Positions 1-10,206 of a stretch of DNA of 64,000 nt are shown here, in pieces. The stretch is from Calothrix sp. NIES-2100 (GTDB lineage Bacteria; Cyanobacteriota; Cyanobacteriia; Cyanobacteriales; Nostocaceae). The notes under the pieces are model-generated. The model saw only the letters and a program-made list of their open reading frames with translations, ran no database searches and was not told the DNA's origin. Where the stretch lies: contig NZ_AP018178.1 of NCBI RefSeq assembly GCF_002368195.1, positions 1,620,238 to 1,684,237 of the forward strand, read 5' to 3'. A program made the position numbers and the translations under genes. Each line of letters begins with the position of its first letter. The first letter of the stretch is position 1.

Positions 1-87
1 TATATTTATTCCTCTAAATCGCCTAAACAATAAAACTCGCTTCAACTTTGATTTCTCAAGCATCGGCGAGCATTGTTTCCTTTAAAA

Positions 88-159
88 TGGGTCGCCCGGG
101 ATTCGAACCCGGAACTAATCGGTTAAAAGCCGAGTACTCTACCGTTGAGTTAGCGACCC
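88..159 (-). tRNA. tRNA-Lys (TTT anticodon)
   Basis: Read on the minus strand, a 72-nt cloverleaf is visible. The acceptor arm GGGTCGC pairs with GCGACCC, the anticodon loop CTTTTAA carries TTT, and the T arm contains GGTTCGAATCC. The discriminator base is A at position 88. The CCA end is not encoded, since the next bases read TTT. Confidence 0.95.
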
Positions 160-220
160 GTTCCGTTGTTTTCGCAACTTAACAATCATAGCACAGACAT
201 CTGTAGTTTTGTAAAGGGGT

Positions 221-1090
221 TTAGAAAAAATTACCTGTTAACTTTACAGATGCTTGGTAACTAGTACCTGGCTCTAGCACTGTCAGATGTTCGCCACTGT
301 TGAGCGAGTTGCGGGGCGCACTCCAAGGCTCTAGACAATAGAATTCTTTACCCTTGACTGTCCAAAAGACTAATATAGGATATTCTTTGCCATAATCCAG
401 AGTCAATCTTAATTTTCTGCTGTTATCTACCACAGAAGCAGATTGACTGGTTAGCTGCTTAAAGGCAACGTCGATTTCATCCAGACTAAAATCAAATTTA
501 CCATAAAACGGATGAATTGACTTAGTTTTCTGGTCTTGAAATTCTCCAGAGGGGATTGTCACCTCTAGCTGATCTTTGTTAGATGTGAGGAAGTAGGGAT
601 GAAAACCCATAGAAAAAGGCAATGGTGTTGATGACAAATTCTGATACTGCTGGCGAATTTCTAAGGTATTGCCTTGCAGTTGGTAGGTAAAAGCCAGTTG
701 AAACTCAAAAGGATAAACAGCGCGTGTTTGTTCGTTACTGTTAAGAACTAAAGTTAGACTAGCGCGATCGCTTGTTACTTGCTCAGTCACTTGCCAAGGT
801 AAGTCACGGGCGAAGCCATGTTGTTTGAGAGTGTAGGTTTGACCGTTATGGGTGTAAGTGTTATCCGGCAAATTCCCACAAATCGGAAACAAAATCGGAA
901 TTCCGCCCCTAACACTCAAATCCGGATGAGTAAACCGTTCTGCGTCTAAATAGAGAACTTCTTGCCCTTGAACGCGCCAACGGGTGATAATACCGCCCCG
1001 TTCTGGGACAACTTCCACTTGGGAAAGGGCGGTTTCATCAGAAAGAATATAGGTTTTGTACTGCTGCTGTTGAATTGCTATAGAAAACAC
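221..1090 (-). CDS. Aldose 1-epimerase (galactose mutarotase-like) family protein
   Basis: The 289-residue product resembles the aldose 1-epimerase / hexose-6-phosphate mutarotase family, beta-sandwich enzymes that interconvert alpha and beta anomers of sugars. Visible family features are the N-terminal RGGI-LFPICGNLP segment, a GFHPYF motif in the middle that supplies the expected active-site histidine, and CLEPWSAP near the C terminus. The length is normal for the family and no signal peptide is seen, so it should be cytosolic. It lies about 145 bp downstream of pdhA on the same strand; the spacer is C-rich repeat sequence and co-transcription is uncertain. The exact sugar cannot be told from sequence. 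Confidence 0.85.
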   Translation of the reverse strand: MFSIAIQQQQYKTYILSDETALSQVEVVPERGGIITRWRVQGQEVLYLDAERFTHPDLSVRGGIPILFPICGNLPDNTYTHNGQTYTLKQHGFARDLPWQVTEQVTSDRASLTLVLNSNEQTRAVYPFEFQLAFTYQLQGNTLEIRQQYQNLSSTPLPFSMGFHPYFLTSNKDQLEVTIPSGEFQDQKTKSIHPFYGKFDFSLDEIDVAFKQLTSQSASVVDNSRKLRLTLDYGKEYPILVFWTVKGKEFYCLEPWSAPRNSLNSGEHLTVLEPGTSYQASVKLTGNFF

Positions 1091-1234
1091 AAATTTTACT
1101 CCTAATTATGTATAAGGCATGGGGCATTGGGAAGAGATGGAGAGGATAGGGGAGATAGGGAAGAACACTCCCTTGTCCCCCTTGTCCCCCCTGCTCCCCT
1201 GCTCCCCTGCCCCCCTACTCCCCTACCCCCTAAC

Positions 1235-2272
1235 TTACTCGTCTTCTGCAAACACGAAACGATATAACTCACTAGGATCTGGTTCAGGGCTACTTTCAGC
1301 GAACTTAACCGCGTCTTCGATCACTCCCTGAATTTTGCGATCGATGCCTTTGAGTTCTTCGGAATCCGTTAAGTTTTGCTCAACTAAATAAGCTGCCAAC
1401 TTCTTAATTGGATCACGGGCAAACCAGAATTCTTTCTCAGCCTTGCTGCGCAATTCGTCTGGATCTGCCAGGGAGTGACCACGGAAACGATAAGTTAACG
1501 CTTCAATTACTGTCGGGCCTTCTCCTGCACGGGCGCGGGCGACAGCTTCTTGAGCGACTGCACGCACAGCCAGCACATCCATTCCGTCTACTTCCACACC
1601 TGCCATGTTAAACACACTGGCTTTTTTGTAGATTTCTGGGTCAGAAGTGGCGCGATCGTGAGCCATGCCAATTGCCCACTTATTATTTTCTACCACAAAA
1701 AGAATAGGCAGTTTCCATAAAGCTGCCATATTTAAAGTTTCAAAAAACTGACCGTTGTTGGCTGCACCATCGCCAAAAAAGCAAGCGGTAACTTGGTCAG
1801 CGCTTTCATCTTTTAATACTTCGCGGCGGTATTTACTTTGAAAAGCTGCACCTGCTGCTACAGGAATACCCTCAGCCACAAAAGCATAGCCACCCAGTAA
1901 GCGATGTTCCGCAGAAAACATATGCATGGAACCACCACGCCCTTTGCTGCAACCTGTGGCTTTGCCAAATAACTCCGCCATTACCTCTCTGGCTGGGACT
2001 CCCGCACTCAAAGCGTGAACGTGGTCGCGGTAAGTACTGGACACATAATCCTCTCCCGGTCGCATCGCCCCTTGAATAACGCCAGTAGAAACAGCTTCTT
2101 GACCGTTGTACAAATGAACAAAACCAAACATTTTGCCCCGATAGTACATTTCGGCGCATTTGTCTTCAAAAGATCTTCCGAGAACCATGTCCTCGTACAA
2201 CCGCAAGCCTTCTTCTTTGGTGATTTGGACTTTAGCGGCATTAAAAGTGGGTAATGTACGTTCTTGAACCAT
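1235..2272 (-). CDS. pdhA: Pyruvate dehydrogenase E1 component, alpha subunit
   Basis: This 345-residue protein is the E1-alpha subunit, which with E1-beta binds thiamine diphosphate and decarboxylates pyruvate, feeding acetyl-CoA production. The ThDP-binding motif is present as GDGAANNGQFFETLNMA followed by VVENN. The segment RGGSMHMF is another family hallmark, as is the RFRGHSLADPDELR region late in the protein. The length and start fit cyanobacterial PdhA. The beta subunit is not adjacent, which agrees with the scattered pdh genes known in cyanobacteria. The upstream spacer is long, so it is probably transcribed from its own promoter. Confidence 0.96.
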   Translation of the reverse strand: MVQERTLPTFNAAKVQITKEEGLRLYEDMVLGRSFEDKCAEMYYRGKMFGFVHLYNGQEAVSTGVIQGAMRPGEDYVSSTYRDHVHALSAGVPAREVMAELFGKATGCSKGRGGSMHMFSAEHRLLGGYAFVAEGIPVAAGAAFQSKYRREVLKDESADQVTACFFGDGAANNGQFFETLNMAALWKLPILFVVENNKWAIGMAHDRATSDPEIYKKASVFNMAGVEVDGMDVLAVRAVAQEAVARARAGEGPTVIEALTYRFRGHSLADPDELRSKAEKEFWFARDPIKKLAAYLVEQNLTDSEELKGIDRKIQGVIEDAVKFAESSPEPDPSELYRFVFAEDE

Positions 2273-3839
2273 TAGTTTGTTTAGTATCCCTGTCGCATCA
2301 AAGTGAAATTTACCGCGCGTCGCGTGTTGGTTGTCTTATCTTACAAAGTTCTGAGCCAAGGTTTTTGCGATCGGACTTTGTGATTTGTCAATTGTCAGTT
2401 GTTTTTGGATTTGCTTCAATGCCCAATGCTACACCCCTAAAACTGACAAAATCCCTATTCCCTTGTGGATGAGGATTTTTAACATTTTCCCGAACTGGCT
2501 GCGATCAAGCATTAGCTATTTAACAAGCTAGGCCGCAACAGGTAATTACTCACAGTCAGGGTAAGAAAATCGCTCTTCTCCAGTTATTAGCCCCCAGTCC
2601 AAGCGCCCCTATCATGTGATTTATCACACAATGAGGACATAAAAATCTCTCTTTCCCATGCCCAATGCCCAATGCCCAATGCCCAATGCCCAATGCCCAA
2701 TGCCCATTTTCAAGATAGTGTTTGTCAAAGTCAATGCTTAAAACCGATGTACCACAATGAACATGAGGGAATGGGTGAATTTTTTACTTTTAATTTTTAA
2801 TTATCAATTTTTTGCCTAGGTTTTGTGAGGATAGTGCCAACAAGTCCAAACCCGCCGTGTCAAGTTAACTCCGCACCCCTTTATAGGCTAGCAATCAGGA
2901 TAGCAAGTTTCTGCATAGCGATTAACAATTTGGCAAAAATCAGGACAAAACTTCCTCATCGAAATAAATACTCAGGTAGATAATTGTAATTTAAATCTAG
3001 GAATGATATGATTTTTTTCTCTAGTTATCAATAGGAAATCTACCAAGCGGTGATTATTCCACCGGATACAAGGGTACTAATTTAGAAATTCCTAAAAGAA
3101 TTAATCATTAAACCTCGTGGACATGAAATAAGATACTTGTCACCAGTGAGGAAAAGGTTACTATGCAGTAGGTCTGTTTTAGTGGCTATCTCAGATCTGG
3201 TAAAATCAATACGCAAGTGTTGATGTATTGAGTAGTAACCGTTGTTAAAAGTGTTTAGGGTAGGTACACCCAAAATGTATCCCCAACACCAAGACAGCAA
3301 TACTCAAACTCTTGAAGATAAATCAAACACATAAAATTAGTCAAGTTCGTCTCAATGGTGTAAACCACCAGAGAGTCAGAGTAGTCAGATAGCTTTACAT
3401 TCCAGAAGCTAGCTTTATACTAGCCAAGAGGCTTTACCAGAAATGGAGATACACCAACATCTGAGTAAAGTATAAAAGGCTAACTTGCCTTACCGATCAT
3501 CCTGCTGCCTCCTGCACGGGAGAGTCAGATATTTCTAGAAATACAAAGTAAAAAACTGATATTGGCAAGAAAACCAGAAATTTTATCCTCTGGTTTCAAA
3601 GGCTGATAGCGGTTAGCAAAAATCAAAATACTAAGAATTAAAACAAAAAGCTGACGCTTTCTAGGCGAAGGCAAAATCTGGGTACTAGAATATGACTCAA
3701 ATTTCGGGAAGATTCAAAACAAGTTGTTGCAATATACACTTGTGGTGTAAAGTCAACACGGTATTATTATGGCACGGTTTTACATGCCTAGAATGCTCTA
3801 GATGAATTTATGTTGATCACGGTGCAGGGGAAGTAGGCT
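2273..3839. other. Long intergenic region between pdhA and the ftn2-like gene
   Basis: These 1.57 kb separate two divergent genes. They hold a heptamer array at 2656-2705 and AT-rich sequence. The short open frames, such as the one on the minus strand at 3082-3300, show no recognisable protein pattern or ribosome binding site. I see no clear RNA gene. The promoters of pdhA (minus) and the ftn2-like gene (plus) should lie at its two ends. Confidence 0.6.
2656..2705. repeat. Heptanucleotide STRR array (CCCAATG)n
   Basis: About seven tandem copies of CCCAATG are visible. This is the type of short tandemly repeated heptamer known from heterocystous cyanobacteria. Similar copies recur before def at 50787-50815 and near 61398. 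Confidence 0.9.
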
Positions 3840-6155
3840 GTGCGAATTCCGCTAGATTACTACCGAATTTTAGGACTACCGTTAGCGGCAAGTCAGGAAC
3901 AATTGCGGCAGGCATACAGCGATCGCATTGTACAATTGCCGCGACGTGAGTATTCTCAAGCAGCAATTTCTTCGCGCAAACAACTCATAGAAGAAGCTTA
4001 CGTGGTTTTATCAGATCCAAAAGAACGTAGCAGTTACGATCAGCTGTATCTTGCCCATGCCTATGACCCTGATGGTACTGCCTCTGCGACCGTAGCAGTT
4101 GAGAATCGTCAAGGAAACAATCATGGTGGGACTGACTCACAAAATCTCAGCATTGAAATTTCGCAGGAGGAATTGGTTGGTGCTTTACTGATTCTACAAG
4201 ACCTAGGCGAGTACGAAATAGTACTAAAACTAGGTCGCCCCTACTTAGTCCATAAAAACAGTGCAGCAGATGCCAAAATCGGCGATCATCTAGGCGGCGA
4301 AGCAGCCTTGGAAGACCGCCCTGATATTGTTCTGACCATCGCTTTGGCTTGTCTAGAACTAGGTCGAGAACAATGGCAACAAGGTCATTACGAGAATGCT
4401 GCCAATTCTCTAGAAACGGGTCAAGAAGTGTTATCTCGCGAAGGGCTATTTCCCAGCGTCCAGGCTGAAATCCAGGCTGATCTTTATAAATTGCGACCAT
4501 ATCGGATTCTGGAATTACTAGCTTTACCAGAAGTCAATACTGCGGAACGTCGCCAAGGCTTGGAACTATTACAAAACATCTTAGACGATCGCGGTGGCAT
4601 CGATGGCAACGGCAATGATGAATCCGGTCTGAACATAGATGACTTCCTTCGATTTATCCAGCAATTGCGCTACCACTTAACAGTCGCAGAACAGCACAAG
4701 TTATTTGAAGCAGAAAGCAAACGTCCTTCTGCTGTTGCTACTTACTTGGCTGTCTATGCCTTGATAGCACGGGGATTTGTTCAACGTCAACCAGCTTTGA
4801 TCCGTCAAGCCAAGCAAATGCTGATGCGTTTGGGCAAGCGCCAAGATGTACATTTAGAACAATCCCTATGTGCGCTGTTATTAGGACAAACCGAAGAAGC
4901 CACCCGTGTTTTAGAACTTAGTCAAGAATACGAAGCTCTAGCTTTCATTCGCGAAAAATCTCAAGAATCTCCAGATTTGTTACCCGGACTTTGTCTATAT
5001 GGCGAACAGTGGTTACAACATGAAGTATTTCCCCACTTTCGCGATTTAACAAAGCAGCAAGCTTCTCTCAAAAACTACTTTGCTCAACCACAGGTACAAA
5101 CCTATTTAGAAGCTTTACCAACGGATGCAGAACCGACTAACGAATGGTCTTTCATTAACCGCCAGCCTTTATCGCCCCAGCAAACAAACAGTAACCACCA
5201 TCCCAATAATTCCACTGGAGTTTCTCGACAATTCCATCACAACAGAACACCCGATCCTGATTTACCACCAACTACGCCAAGGGAAAGGCTTGAGTCTCCC
5301 AACTTCTCGCCACCCAGATGGAACAAATCATCTACTTCCACATCCGGTAGAAGTAAAACACCAGAAACTCCCGTAACACAGTTTACGGCTGCGGAACGCA
5401 TAACTAGAGAACCGAACCATAGCATCAATGGTTCAGCTAATGTTTCTCCACCAGGACAAACACAACAGCGAAGAAGGCGAAAGCCCAGTCAACCTTCTAA
5501 CCGAGAACGTCGTCATCCGCAAAGACGGCGCAGTTTTGCCAATTCCTTAGAAGGAAAAACGCGTCTAGTGTGGACTGTGTTGGTTTCTTTGGTTGTAATA
5601 GTAGTTTTTTGGTTCATAGTCTCCACAACCTTTGGATTTGTCAGAAATCTCTTGTCCCCGCCACCAGTTTTGCAAGGAGAACAATTATCAATAGCAATTA
5701 ACACTCCACCAGTAGACATTCCTGACAAAAACAGCAAACCTCTGACACCAGAGGGATCTTTAACAACTGCAACCGCAGAGGAAATCATTCGGACTTGGTT
5801 ATCTACCAAAGCTGCTGCTTTAGGGCCAAATCATGATCTTGATAGTTTGCAACAGATATTAATTGGTTCATCTTTAGATCAATGGCGGACAATTGCCAAA
5901 GAAGAAAAGGAGAAGAACCGCTATCGGCAATACGACCATAACTTGAAAGTAGAATCTGTAGAGAAAACTGATGCCAACTCGAATCGCGCCAGCGTCGAAG
6001 CTACGGTGAAGGAAGTTACACAGTTCTATCAAAATGGTCAAATCAAGAAGTCTTCTGACGAAACTTTGCGAGTTCGGTATAATTTGGTTCGGCAAGAAAA
6101 TGTTTGGCGTATCCAGAGTATGTCCGTTGTCAATAAGATCAGCATGATTTTTTAG
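3840..6155 (+). CDS. ftn2: Ftn2/ZipN (ARC6-like) cell division protein
   Basis: The 771-residue product has the architecture of cyanobacterial Ftn2/ZipN, the relative of plastid ARC6 that anchors and organises the FtsZ ring at the inner membrane. Residues 1-70 form a J-like domain (DYYRILGLP) that lacks the HPD tripeptide, as is usual for this family. A large helical cytoplasmic region follows, then a basic, low-complexity linker around 460-565. A single membrane segment lies near 573-600, and a C-terminal IMS (DUF4101-like) domain covers about 645-771, expected on the periplasmic side. Translation starts at GTG; an AGGGGAAG stretch lies upstream. A strong hairpin terminator follows the stop. 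Confidence 0.9.
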   Translation: MRIPLDYYRILGLPLAASQEQLRQAYSDRIVQLPRREYSQAAISSRKQLIEEAYVVLSDPKERSSYDQLYLAHAYDPDGTASATVAVENRQGNNHGGTDSQNLSIEISQEELVGALLILQDLGEYEIVLKLGRPYLVHKNSAADAKIGDHLGGEAALEDRPDIVLTIALACLELGREQWQQGHYENAANSLETGQEVLSREGLFPSVQAEIQADLYKLRPYRILELLALPEVNTAERRQGLELLQNILDDRGGIDGNGNDESGLNIDDFLRFIQQLRYHLTVAEQHKLFEAESKRPSAVATYLAVYALIARGFVQRQPALIRQAKQMLMRLGKRQDVHLEQSLCALLLGQTEEATRVLELSQEYEALAFIREKSQESPDLLPGLCLYGEQWLQHEVFPHFRDLTKQQASLKNYFAQPQVQTYLEALPTDAEPTNEWSFINRQPLSPQQTNSNHHPNNSTGVSRQFHHNRTPDPDLPPTTPRERLESPNFSPPRWNKSSTSTSGRSKTPETPVTQFTAAERITREPNHSINGSANVSPPGQTQQRRRRKPSQPSNRERRHPQRRRSFANSLEGKTRLVWTVLVSLVVIVVFWFIVSTTFGFVRNLLSPPPVLQGEQLSIAINTPPVDIPDKNSKPLTPEGSLTTATAEEIIRTWLSTKAAALGPNHDLDSLQQILIGSSLDQWRTIAKEEKEKNRYRQYDHNLKVESVEKTDANSNRASVEATVKEVTQFYQNGQIKKSSDETLRVRYNLVRQENVWRIQSMSVVNKISMIF

Positions 6156-6981
6156 CAACTTTTGATCCTCAAGAAAGTCTTCTGCTAGCTACTATTTTCA
6201 GAAATACAGAGTTTGACTGAGTGGACGTAGCCTCTTCAGTTCACTCCCAAGCTGATAACTATTTAACTGGGTGATCCCCTGAAGGGATCACCCAGAAATT
6301 TTATTGGAAGCGACGGGAAACTGCCTCCCCTTTAGTGGGTAGACGAGGTTGTTTTGCCCGTCGCTTCGGGCATTGGGCATTGGTAGTTTCTTCCCGATGC
6401 CCCATGCCCTATTCCTCACAATACGGTTCGGGTAAGGGGGAAAGGGAAAAGGGCACATTCAAACCTTTCCCCCTTACCCCTTAACCCATCCATTTTCAGA
6501 GTGAGATGAGCTTCAGGATTTATTGACGCTGTTGTTTTTAGTGAAAATACTGCTTGAGAAAGTTCCGATCCTGTACTGTGACTGCTTTTGCCATATTTGT
6601 CATGGAATATTGATATTTGCTCTGAATCGGCATTAGCTAGGAATCATAATGTCATCAAATGATAACAATCTGATCCCCAAAGGGCTGATAGATTCGTGAA
6701 AATGGCGAAAAAGCGTCTTGCTACCCCTTGATCCCTGGACAGAGTTATTGCTTAATATTTATTAAAGAAGCACTCCACTTGATCCCAAAGAAATGCTGAT
6801 TGTGGCATGACTTGGAATTTAAAGGAAGTGACTGTCAATTTAATAACAGTTTAAAAAACTACAACACTGGGCAACACCAGGAGCCAGGAATAAGAAATTC
6901 ATCTGGAGTATATGAGATGTTAAATACCATTCTGTAACCAGAGGAAATCATTTACCTTTCAAACTACTGGAGGCCAAATTA
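6156..6981. other. Intergenic region between the ftn2-like and DUF4912 genes
   Basis: This 826-bp spacer contains the terminator at 6267-6295, degenerate CCCAATG/ATTGGGC heptamer sequence around 6370-6410, a purine-rich stretch near 6430-6485, and AT-rich sequence that probably holds the promoter of the downstream gene. No gene is recognised in it. Confidence 0.6.
6267..6295 (+). terminator. Hairpin terminator after the ftn2-like gene
   Basis: CTGGGTGATCCC pairs perfectly with GGGATCACCCAG around a 5-nt loop, giving a 12-bp stem about 110 bp after the stop codon. The bases after it read AAATTTTATT, a weak U-tract. Confidence 0.75.
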
Positions 6982-8235
6982 ATGGCAAAAGAACGCCCGC
7001 CGCTAGACGAAATGACATTGCGGCAATTACGCAGAGTGGCTAGTGAATATGGTATTTCTCGCTACAGTAGGATGCGTAAATCACAATTACTAGCATCGAT
7101 TCAAGAAGTTCAGCGCAACAAGTTTTCGCTCAGTTCATCTCAATCACTGGAGGCACAGGAAACCGTGGAAGCAGCAAAATTTGAGTTAGGTCAAGTGGAT
7201 CGTAATGGTGGATCTCTGGCTGATGTTGATGAGGGACTAGCAGATCTACCTGCTGGTTACGGTGAAAGTCGGATTGTACTTTTACCCCGCGATCCTCAAT
7301 GGGCTTACACTTACTGGGATATTCCCAATGAGCATAAACAAGAACTGCGTCGCCAAGGAGGACAACAGCTAGCGCTGCGTATTTATGATGTTACCGACAT
7401 CGACGATCTTGAATACCAAAGCCCCCACAGCCTGCAAGAATATCCTGCTGATGAGTTAGCGAGAGAATGGTATCTACCAGTTCCGGTGAGCGATCGCGAT
7501 TATGTCATCGATATCGGTTATCGTGCTGTTGATGGACGCTGGTTAATCCTAGCTCGTTCTGCACGAGTCCACATTCCGCCTGTTTATCCTTCTGACTGGA
7601 TTGAGGACGTTTTCGTTACAGTCAACTTTGAAGAAGATTTGCGTGGTAAGACTGTTTACGAATTGGTTCCCCCAGCTAAGAAGATTGCGACAACAGCCTA
7701 TGCTGCTAACGGCGGCAATCCTATTTACGACCAAATCTTTGGTATGGCCGAATCTGCCGAAGCGCAACGGGTTGCAGGTTCTCTGTTTGGTTCCATGCAG
7801 CACGTAGCTGGCTCTGTACCCCCAGAACAAGCCATCAGCTCCTACATTTTCCCATCTGGTGTGGGTATGTGGGCAGTTCCCACCACTTCTGGTTTAAACA
7901 TGTCTGGTGTAGGAATGTCAGGCGTTGGCTTCTCCGCTTCTGCTGTACCTGTACGTCCACGCAAGTTCTGGTTAATTGCGGATGCTGAATTGATTGTCTA
8001 CGGTGCAACTGAACCAGATGCTACTGTAACCATTGGCGGTCGTCCAATTAAGCTGAATCCAGATGGTACATTCCGCTTCCAGATGTCCTTCCAAGATGGT
8101 TTAATTGACTATCCTATCTTGGCTGTTGCGGCTGATGGCGAGCAAACCCGCTCGATTCACATGAAGTTTGAGCGTGAAACACCATCTCGCAATACCAATA
8201 CCAAAGATGAAGCCGTTTTAGAGTGGCTGTCTTAA
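6982..8235 (+). CDS. DUF4912 domain protein with Rho N-terminal-like domain
   Basis: The 417-residue protein begins with a short SAP/Rho-N-like helical domain (residues about 8-45, TLRQLRRVASEYGIS). It continues into a DUF4912 region (about 75-215) with RIVLLPRDPQWAYTYWDI. The C-terminal third (about 320-400) looks like an Ig-like fold (ADAELIVYGATEPDATVTI). Such proteins are common and conserved in cyanobacteria, but their role is not established. A good ribosome binding site, GGAGG, lies 9 nt before the ATG. A hairpin with a T-run ends the unit. No signal peptide is visible. Confidence 0.85.
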   Translation: MAKERPPLDEMTLRQLRRVASEYGISRYSRMRKSQLLASIQEVQRNKFSLSSSQSLEAQETVEAAKFELGQVDRNGGSLADVDEGLADLPAGYGESRIVLLPRDPQWAYTYWDIPNEHKQELRRQGGQQLALRIYDVTDIDDLEYQSPHSLQEYPADELAREWYLPVPVSDRDYVIDIGYRAVDGRWLILARSARVHIPPVYPSDWIEDVFVTVNFEEDLRGKTVYELVPPAKKIATTAYAANGGNPIYDQIFGMAESAEAQRVAGSLFGSMQHVAGSVPPEQAISSYIFPSGVGMWAVPTTSGLNMSGVGMSGVGFSASAVPVRPRKFWLIADAELIVYGATEPDATVTIGGRPIKLNPDGTFRFQMSFQDGLIDYPILAVAADGEQTRSIHMKFERETPSRNTNTKDEAVLEWLS

Positions 8236-8278
8236 TTGTGGATTCTCAATTAACTCCAGATTGAATAATATTTTTTTT

Positions 8279-8310
8279 ACCCGCTATAGTAATTCTGTAG
8301 CGGGTTTTTG
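8279..8310 (+). terminator. Rho-independent terminator
   Basis: ACCCGCTA (8279-8286) pairs with TAGCGGGT (8298-8305), and TTTTTG follows. A run of T also precedes the stem, so it could work in both directions. Confidence 0.9.
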
Positions 8311-8361
8311 CACATCAAAGGAACTGGGGAAGGGGGAAAGGGGACAAGGGAGAATATGGGA

Positions 8362-8393
8362 ACAAATGACAAATGACAAATGACTAATGACTT
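8362..8393. repeat. Heptamer array (AAATGAC)n before a start codon
   Basis: Three exact AAATGAC units and one variant lie directly upstream of the lipoprotein start at 8403. The same type of heptamer occupies the leaders of def and the YdcF-like gene. Confidence 0.8.
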
Positions 8394-8402
8394 TTATTCA
8401 AT

Positions 8403-9326
8403 ATGTCTAGATTATTTTTATTATCTATCTTCATCATCCTGATGAATTTATTATCAGGCTGTAAAAATCTGGAATCCAAAGCAACCCAAGAACCAGCCAA
8501 AACTGGCTGCATTGGCAAAAATGCTAATTTTAGTATTGAATTTTTCAAAGCCAATAACCAAGGAAAAAAATTTGACAAAGGCATCAATCATGTAATTATT
8601 TTGAATCCGCAATCAGCAAAATTAGATTTTAAAGTAAATGTGGGACTGGCGCATAAGCTCTATGCCAAAGATAATCAGGGAAAATTGCGTAAGGAATATG
8701 TACCAAAACAATTTCGCGAAATCATCACTGATGCAAATTCTCAATTAAACGGACAAAAACCAATAGCTGCAATTAATGCTGACTATATAGGCACTGATAA
8801 TAAACCACAAGGATTGAATATTTCTCGCGGATTTGAGTATTCAGGAGCCTTTAAAACTAAACGTTCTTCCTTTGGTATATCGGGAGGAAACCCTCAAGAT
8901 AGAAAAGCCACCATTCAGGCTGGAAGAAGAAGTAATGAAATTCTTAATTACAACTTGGTAGGAGGTAATGGCAGATTTTATCGTGGCGGTAAATTTAAAG
9001 ATATTTGTCCAGATTTAGGAGAATTTGCCTGTAAGCAAGCAACAAACCGTTCTTTAGCTGCCATAACTGACAAAGGTTATGTAATTTTATTAGTTAATGA
9101 TGCTAAAGCTAATTCAAATATTGAGTTTTCTGCTAATAATCAAGAATTACTACCAGATGAATTTGATAATGTTCTAGAAGGTATTGCTCGTAATAATTGT
9201 TTGGGCAATATTCAAGAAGGAATTTTGTTTGATGGTGGGATGTCACCAGGATTATATTACAACAATAAAATATATGTAGAAAATGCTGGGCCTATTGGTT
9301 CAGTATTTTTGATATATAAAAAGTAA
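8403..9326 (+). CDS. Phosphodiester glycosidase (NAGPA/DUF2233-like) family lipoprotein
   Basis: The N terminus is a lipoprotein signal: a hydrophobic stretch followed by LLSGC, placing the lipid-modified cysteine at residue 19. The rest (about 40-307) resembles the NAGPA / DUF2233 phosphodiester glycosidase family. It has an early AAINADYIG segment, a central NRSLAAITDKGYVILLV, and the family's late DGGMSPGLYY motif. Such proteins cleave sugar phosphodiesters or bind exopolysaccharide; the substrate is unknown here. No Shine-Dalgarno sequence is seen: the ATG follows an AAATGAC heptamer array by 18 nt. The gene is AT-rich and stands alone between two strand changes. Confidence 0.82.
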   Translation: MSRLFLLSIFIILMNLLSGCKNLESKATQEPAKTGCIGKNANFSIEFFKANNQGKKFDKGINHVIILNPQSAKLDFKVNVGLAHKLYAKDNQGKLRKEYVPKQFREIITDANSQLNGQKPIAAINADYIGTDNKPQGLNISRGFEYSGAFKTKRSSFGISGGNPQDRKATIQAGRRSNEILNYNLVGGNGRFYRGGKFKDICPDLGEFACKQATNRSLAAITDKGYVILLVNDAKANSNIEFSANNQELLPDEFDNVLEGIARNNCLGNIQEGILFDGGMSPGLYYNNKIYVENAGPIGSVFLIYKK

Positions 9327-9406
9327 TCTCATGTTCAGTTAAGTCTCTACTTCAAGTGAAATTAGCGACAGATAGGCACACAATACCTTTTGATTAAGAT
9401 GAAGTT

Positions 9407-9961
9407 TTAGTTATGTCTAATGTAGCTTTGGTATTCTAAATAGCTAACTACTTGGTAAACGCATTGCTCAACAGAGAATTGATGAGTCAAACAAATAATC
9501 TCTGGATTTAAAGGTTCTTCGTAAGGGTCAGATATGCCAGTAAAATGTTTAATTTGTCCTGTTCTGGCTTTGGTATAAAGCCCCTTAACATCACGGGATT
9601 CACAAACTGCTAATGGTGCTTGAACGTAAACTTCTACAAAATTGGTGGTTGTTTGTCTCAATTCCTCTCGAATTTCCCGATAGGGGCTGATTGCAGCCAC
9701 GATCGCTATCACCCCATTTCGACTGAGCAAGTTAGCAACAAAACCAATCCGTCGGACATTGATATCTCTATCTTCTTTAGTAAATCCAAGTCCTTGAGAT
9801 AAATGGGTGCGAACGACATCACCATCAAGTAATTCTACTCGGCAATCCCGCGATCGCAGTTCTTGAGCAACAGATAAGGCGATTGTTGTTTTACCCGCCC
9901 CACTTAAACCTGTTAGCCAAAGAATTAGACCTTGATGGTTCATAACTCGTTTTTTCTTCAT
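9407..9961 (-). CDS. cysC: Adenylylsulfate (APS) kinase
   Basis: The 184-residue product is an APS kinase, which phosphorylates adenylylsulfate to PAPS, the sulfate donor of sulfotransferases and an intermediate in sulfate assimilation. The P-loop GLSGAGKTT is at residues 18-26. The motif LLDGDVVRTHLSQGLGF and the later SPYREIREELR and FVEVYVQAPL segments are typical of CysC. The length is normal. A second possible start lies six codons downstream (MNHQG). It is a stand-alone kinase, not fused to ATP sulfurylase. It sits at the edge of a cluster containing two PAPS-dependent sulfotransferases, which suggests but does not prove a supply role. Confidence 0.93.
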   Translation of the reverse strand: MKKKRVMNHQGLILWLTGLSGAGKTTIALSVAQELRSRDCRVELLDGDVVRTHLSQGLGFTKEDRDINVRRIGFVANLLSRNGVIAIVAAISPYREIREELRQTTTNFVEVYVQAPLAVCESRDVKGLYTKARTGQIKHFTGISDPYEEPLNPEIICLTHQFSVEQCVYQVVSYLEYQSYIRHN

Positions 9962-10039
9962 CTATGGAAGAGTGCGATCGCACTTTACATTATTTGTGGG
10001 AGCGATCGCTCATCTAAAATGTGTTAATTTTTCCTAGCT

Positions 10040-10130
10040 AAGGTGCTTTTCGATGCATCAAAGGTACTTTTCGATGCATCAAAGGTGCTTTTCGATGCAT
10101 CAAAGGTGCTTTTCGATGCAACTAAAGTCG
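10040..10130. repeat. 21-bp tandem array (TTC variant)
   Basis: About four units with a 21-nt period, each containing GATGCATCAAAGGTGC followed by TTTTC. It belongs to the same family as the arrays at 11897 and 24958, but the last bases of the unit differ. Confidence 0.9.
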
Positions 10131-10151
10131 GCGTTGGATGAATCGAGATGA

Positions 10152-10206
10152 TTAAAGCGTTACGAAATTAGCGGCAGTCAGCGTCGTCGTATTTATACCA
10201 GTCAGC
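10152..10206 (-). pseudogene. Relic of an RTX protein C-terminal end
   Basis: Read on the minus strand, this segment encodes LTGINTTTLTAANFVTL and a stop. It matches the last residues of the large protein ending at 22751 (LTGINTTTLTAANFVTV). Nothing of the rest of such a gene remains upstream, so it is the remnant of a lost copy. Confidence 0.85.

Noticed and set aside
3082..3300. 72-codon minus-strand frame in the pdhA/ftn2 spacer
   Set aside because: No ribosome binding site, no family pattern, and composition like the surrounding spacer.
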